Notes under the pieces: generated by a model
Databases searched by the model: none
Told to the model about the DNA's origin: nothing
Seen by the model: the letters and a program-made list of their open reading frames with translations, nothing else
Program-made: the position numbers and the translations under genes
Shown here: positions 3,347 to 5,581 of the stretch, one piece after another
Position numbering within the stretch: the first letter of the stretch is position 1
Layout: the number at the start of each line of letters is the position of its first letter
DNA from: Candidatus Yanofskybacteria bacterium RIFOXYD1_FULL_42_10
Lineage (GTDB): Bacteria; Patescibacteriota; Minisyncoccia; 2-02-FULL-40-12; GWA2-44-9
Length of the DNA: 5,581 nucleotides
NCBI GenBank assembly: GCA_001795975.1
Contig: MGLG01000038.1
Location: forward strand, 1,683 to 7,263
Direction: 5' to 3'

Positions 3347-4646
3347 CCCGCCTCTCTTGCAAAAATTCTATGACAACTTGTTTGTCGGACCAAGGAAGCT
3401 TTTTCCCGCCGGCAACAGCCATTGATATCTCACTTCCCTTTCCGGTTATGATGACGGTATTACCTTCTTGAGCATCAGTCAGAGCCTTTTTTATCGCCTC
3501 TTTTCTATCAATAACTTTATGAACTTTTAAACTTTCTAACTTTAAACTTGACGAAATACCGGAAAAAATATCTTCAATAATTTTTTCCGGTATTTCGTCA
3601 TAGGAATCTTCATTGGTTAAAATTATTTCATCGCAATATTTTTCCGCGATTCTGCCGAATTCCGGCCTTTTCCATTTGTCTCTCCCTCCGCCCGCCGCCC
3701 CCAACACACAAATTAATTTAGGATTTTTAGGGTTTTGCGTTTTCAGTGTTTTATAAACGCTTTCCAGCGAATCCGGCGTGTGGGCGTAATCAACAACAAC
3801 CCTGAACGGCTCTTTCTGAATAAACTCCATTCTGCCGGAAATGCTTTTTATTTCTTCCAAAATCGGTTTGGCTGACGGTAAATCAATTCCATACATTGCC
3901 GATACGGCCAAAGCCGCCAAACAATTTTGAACATTAAATTCTCCGGCAAGGTTTAAATTAAAAACCGTCCCGTAAACATCGAATTTAATTCCCTTTTCGG
4001 TATTCTCAATATTGTTTGCTTTCATGTCTCCTGTTTGCAAACCAAAAAACATTTTTCTTTTAACCGGATATCTGCTGAAATATTCAACATTCGGATCGTC
4101 GGCGTTTAAAACATGGATATTTTTTGTTGCGGAGAAAAGTTCTTCTTTGGCTTTTCGGTAATTTTCAAACGAACCGTGGCTTTCAATATGCTCTTTGTGC
4201 AAATTGGTAAATACGGCGCAGTCAAAACTGATGCCCAAATGCCTCTTCTGCTTAATGCCCTCCGAAGTAACTTCCAGCACAACGAATTCGCAACCGGCTT
4301 TTTTAGCTTCATAAAGAAACTTCTGCAGTTTAAATCTTCCGGGCATGGTCATTTTCAAGGTGTTGGGCCATTCCCGTTCTCTTATTTTGAACCCAAGAGA
4401 ACCTATGGCGGCAATTTTTTTATCGGCGCTTTCCAAAATTTTGGAAATCAAAAAAACCGTCGTTGATTTACCCTTGGTTCCGGTAACGCCGATTACCTTC
4501 ATCTTTCGTGACGGAAAACCGTACAGCACCGCGCCGGCATAAGCCAGTCCGGCGTGATAAAACGGAACAAAAAAAATAAACACCGATTTCGGAATCAGCT
4601 TTTTTACTTGATATAAAATTTTATCCAGCAAACCTTCTTTGAACAT
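3342..4646 (-). CDS. murE: MurE-like UDP-MurNAc-peptide ligase lacking the N-terminal UDP-binding domain
   Basis: Mur ligases of this type use ATP in the cytoplasm to add the third residue to UDP-MurNAc-L-Ala-D-Glu. The 434-residue product has the ATP loop TGTKGKSTT at 55-63 and EVTSEG at 125-130 (EVSSH in classical MurE). FTNLHKEHIESHG follows at 146-158, and KAKEELF at 165-171 includes the lysine normally carbamylated (probably Lys167). Further motifs are NADDPN at 181-186, GEFNVQNCLAALA at 235-247, GRMEF at 271-275, DYAHTPDSLE at 286-295 and GAAGGGRDKWKRP at 316-328. The MurE-type GRME and DYAHTPD motifs favour MurE over MurC, MurD or MurF. The usual N-terminal UDP-sugar domain (roughly 90 residues) is missing; instead there is a short segment with a hydrophobic stretch (21-43). 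At the substrate-specificity loop the sequence is TNEDSYDE (344-351), not the DNPR of diaminopimelate-adding enzymes, so the third residue is uncertain. Its ATG overlaps the FemX-like stop by one base (TAATG). Confidence 0.9.
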   Translation of the reverse strand: MFKEGLLDKILYQVKKLIPKSVFIFFVPFYHAGLAYAGAVLYGFPSRKMKVIGVTGTKGKSTTVFLISKILESADKKIAAIGSLGFKIREREWPNTLKMTMPGRFKLQKFLYEAKKAGCEFVVLEVTSEGIKQKRHLGISFDCAVFTNLHKEHIESHGSFENYRKAKEELFSATKNIHVLNADDPNVEYFSRYPVKRKMFFGLQTGDMKANNIENTEKGIKFDVYGTVFNLNLAGEFNVQNCLAALAVSAMYGIDLPSAKPILEEIKSISGRMEFIQKEPFRVVVDYAHTPDSLESVYKTLKTQNPKNPKLICVLGAAGGGRDKWKRPEFGRIAEKYCDEIILTNEDSYDEIPEKIIEDIFSGISSSLKLESLKVHKVIDRKEAIKKALTDAQEGNTVIITGKGSEISMAVAGGKKLPWSDKQVVIEFLQERRG

Positions 4647-5566
4647 TAAAATATTTTTCTAGCTATTTTATATATCAAATACCAAATTTTGGAAATCGGC
4701 AGGTCAAAGGAGCCGGGGTATTCAACAACCTGGCCTTCAAAACCCAGTTTGAACCTTGTCACCCCAGGCCACTTGTTAGCGTCAATTCCCCAAAAATCGT
4801 AATATTGAAACTTTAAACTTTTAAACTTTTTTATTATCTCCCAGTGCATAAAATACGGCGCCATTAAATTCCTGTAATCGCGGTCGGAAGCGCCGTGCAA
4901 ATAATATGCCGTATTTCCGTACGACATAATTATCGCTCCGGCAATCGGTTTATTCTCGTAATTAACGAAAAATAATTTGGCGGAAATTTCGCTGTTCTTA
5001 AAAAAACCAAGCAACCTTTCATAATACTCAAAATTATGAGTGGCAAAACGGTCGGTCTTCGCTGTTTTTTTTAAAAGCTTCCAAAACGCTTTGATGCCAT
5101 CGCTTTCAATCAATTGAAGGCCCTTTTTGGAAGCAAGATTGATATTGTATCTTGTCTTGTGATGCATCCGTGATAAAAGTTCCTCTTCCGGCAAATCCAG
5201 ATGCAAAATAACCGTTTTATGGGGTTGAATATTTTTTGAAGAATGTCCTATTTTTATGCCGGTCTGACGCAAAAGCTCCGGAACCGTATCCAACAACGGC
5301 TCCATTTTGATGAAAATAGACTTTTCTTCTTTGCCTGTTTTTTTGAGATAACTGATAAAATTCTTGAGCTCGTTTGATAAGCCGGATTTAATTTCGTCAA
5401 AAAGAATTTCCGGCCCGTGAGGTATGTAGAGATAACTTTTCTTAAAAAGCAAATCGTGTTTGATAATATTGGCTCTTATTTTCCCGTCGTCAAAATGCCA
5501 GGTTTTGCGTCCCAATGATTTCTGAAAATCCAGCCACTCAGTTGTCTGCAGAAATGAACGACCCAT
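4646..5566 (-). CDS. FemX/FemAB-type peptidoglycan cross-bridge aminoacyltransferase
   Basis: FemAB-family enzymes move amino acids from aminoacyl-tRNA onto the side chain of the third stem-peptide residue of cell-wall precursors. The 306-residue product shows family features in order. SFLQTTEWLDFQKSLG lies at 4-19. A substrate-binding stretch at 115-150 includes MHHKTRYNIN (134-143). AGAIIMSYGNTAYYLHGAS at 209-227 is followed by the DYDFWGID-like segment FQYYDFWGID at 253-262, and the closing FKLGFEGQVVEYPGSFDLP spans 272-290. It resembles two joined GNAT-like folds without the helical arm of FemA and FemB, which fits FemX-type enzymes. The ATG at 5566 has no Shine-Dalgarno sequence, and the frame stays open for the five codons to the window edge, so the true start could lie further upstream. 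It is directly coupled to the murE-like gene, which supports a shared role in building the stem peptide and starting its cross-bridge. Confidence 0.87.
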   Translation of the reverse strand: MGRSFLQTTEWLDFQKSLGRKTWHFDDGKIRANIIKHDLLFKKSYLYIPHGPEILFDEIKSGLSNELKNFISYLKKTGKEEKSIFIKMEPLLDTVPELLRQTGIKIGHSSKNIQPHKTVILHLDLPEEELLSRMHHKTRYNINLASKKGLQLIESDGIKAFWKLLKKTAKTDRFATHNFEYYERLLGFFKNSEISAKLFFVNYENKPIAGAIIMSYGNTAYYLHGASDRDYRNLMAPYFMHWEIIKKFKSLKFQYYDFWGIDANKWPGVTRFKLGFEGQVVEYPGSFDLPISKIWYLIYKIARKIF

Positions 5567-5581
5567 AAAATTAAGTTGCGG

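Noticed and set aside
4106..4312. Minus-strand open frame of 68 codons
   Set aside because: It lies wholly inside the murE-like gene in another frame and has no motif.
4113..4466. Plus-strand open frame of 117 codons, with shorter ones at 2079-2330, 2606-2833, 2971-3192 and 4345-4542
   Set aside because: They lie opposite well-supported minus-strand genes (murE, HNH-type, cupredoxin), show no family motifs and have low-complexity Phe/Lys-rich translations, as expected of reverse-strand shadows.

Overview
The window looks like a chromosomal segment of a Patescibacteria/Candidate Phyla Radiation bacterium, probably Parcubacteria-like. This is an inference from several traits. The DNA is AT-rich and tightly packed, and all seven protein genes lie on the minus strand. 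Only one gene has a clear Shine-Dalgarno sequence. The MurE-like ligase lacks the usual N-terminal UDP-binding domain and follows a FemX-like gene, and there is a bacterial presenilin-type protease. TGA is used as an ordinary stop (murE and the cupredoxin gene), which argues against the recoded-UGA Gracilibacteria and Absconditabacteria.

In the direction of transcription (right to left), the layout is as follows. A FemX/FemAB-type aminoacyltransferase (5566-4646) overlaps a murE-like ligase (4646-3342) by one base (TAATG), forming a cell-wall peptide unit. A 116-bp gap carries a 48-bp mobile-like repeat and a good promoter. It leads to a free-standing HNH-type gene (3225-2575) with a TTG start and a strong ribosome binding site, closed by an intrinsic terminator (about 2540-2565). 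The terminator T-tract runs into a promoter with a perfect extended -10 (2510-2539). That promoter drives an overlapping three-gene membrane operon: a membrane-anchored cupredoxin-like protein (2316-1825), a 92-residue single-pass protein (1828-1550) and a nine-pass presenilin/signal-peptide-peptidase-family aspartyl protease (1562-699). After an AT-rich heptad-repeat spacer (611-670) comes the N-terminal two-fifths or so of an MBL-fold, RNase-like hydrolase (599 to the window edge).

The most interesting structure is not a gene. Three miniature elements (2317-2496, 2363-2422 nested inside it, and 3293-3340) share terminal inverted repeats of the form CCCG(A/T)ACGAAGT. Each is flanked by a 6-bp direct repeat: ATCCAT/ATCCAT, ATGCGT/ATGCGC and GTCAAC/GTCAAC. 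Each has one A-type and one T-type end. This is the signature expected of non-autonomous transposable elements that duplicate 6 bp of target. Two of the insertions fell on functional sites that the duplication preserved. One copied the cupredoxin start codon and separated it from a promoter that would originally have given a leaderless mRNA. The other copied a hexamer that holds both the murE stop codon and the -35 box of the HNH gene.

Functionally, MurE should add the third stem-peptide residue and the FemX-like enzyme should start a cross-bridge on it. The protease operon suggests envelope protein processing, but its substrates cannot be read from the sequence.
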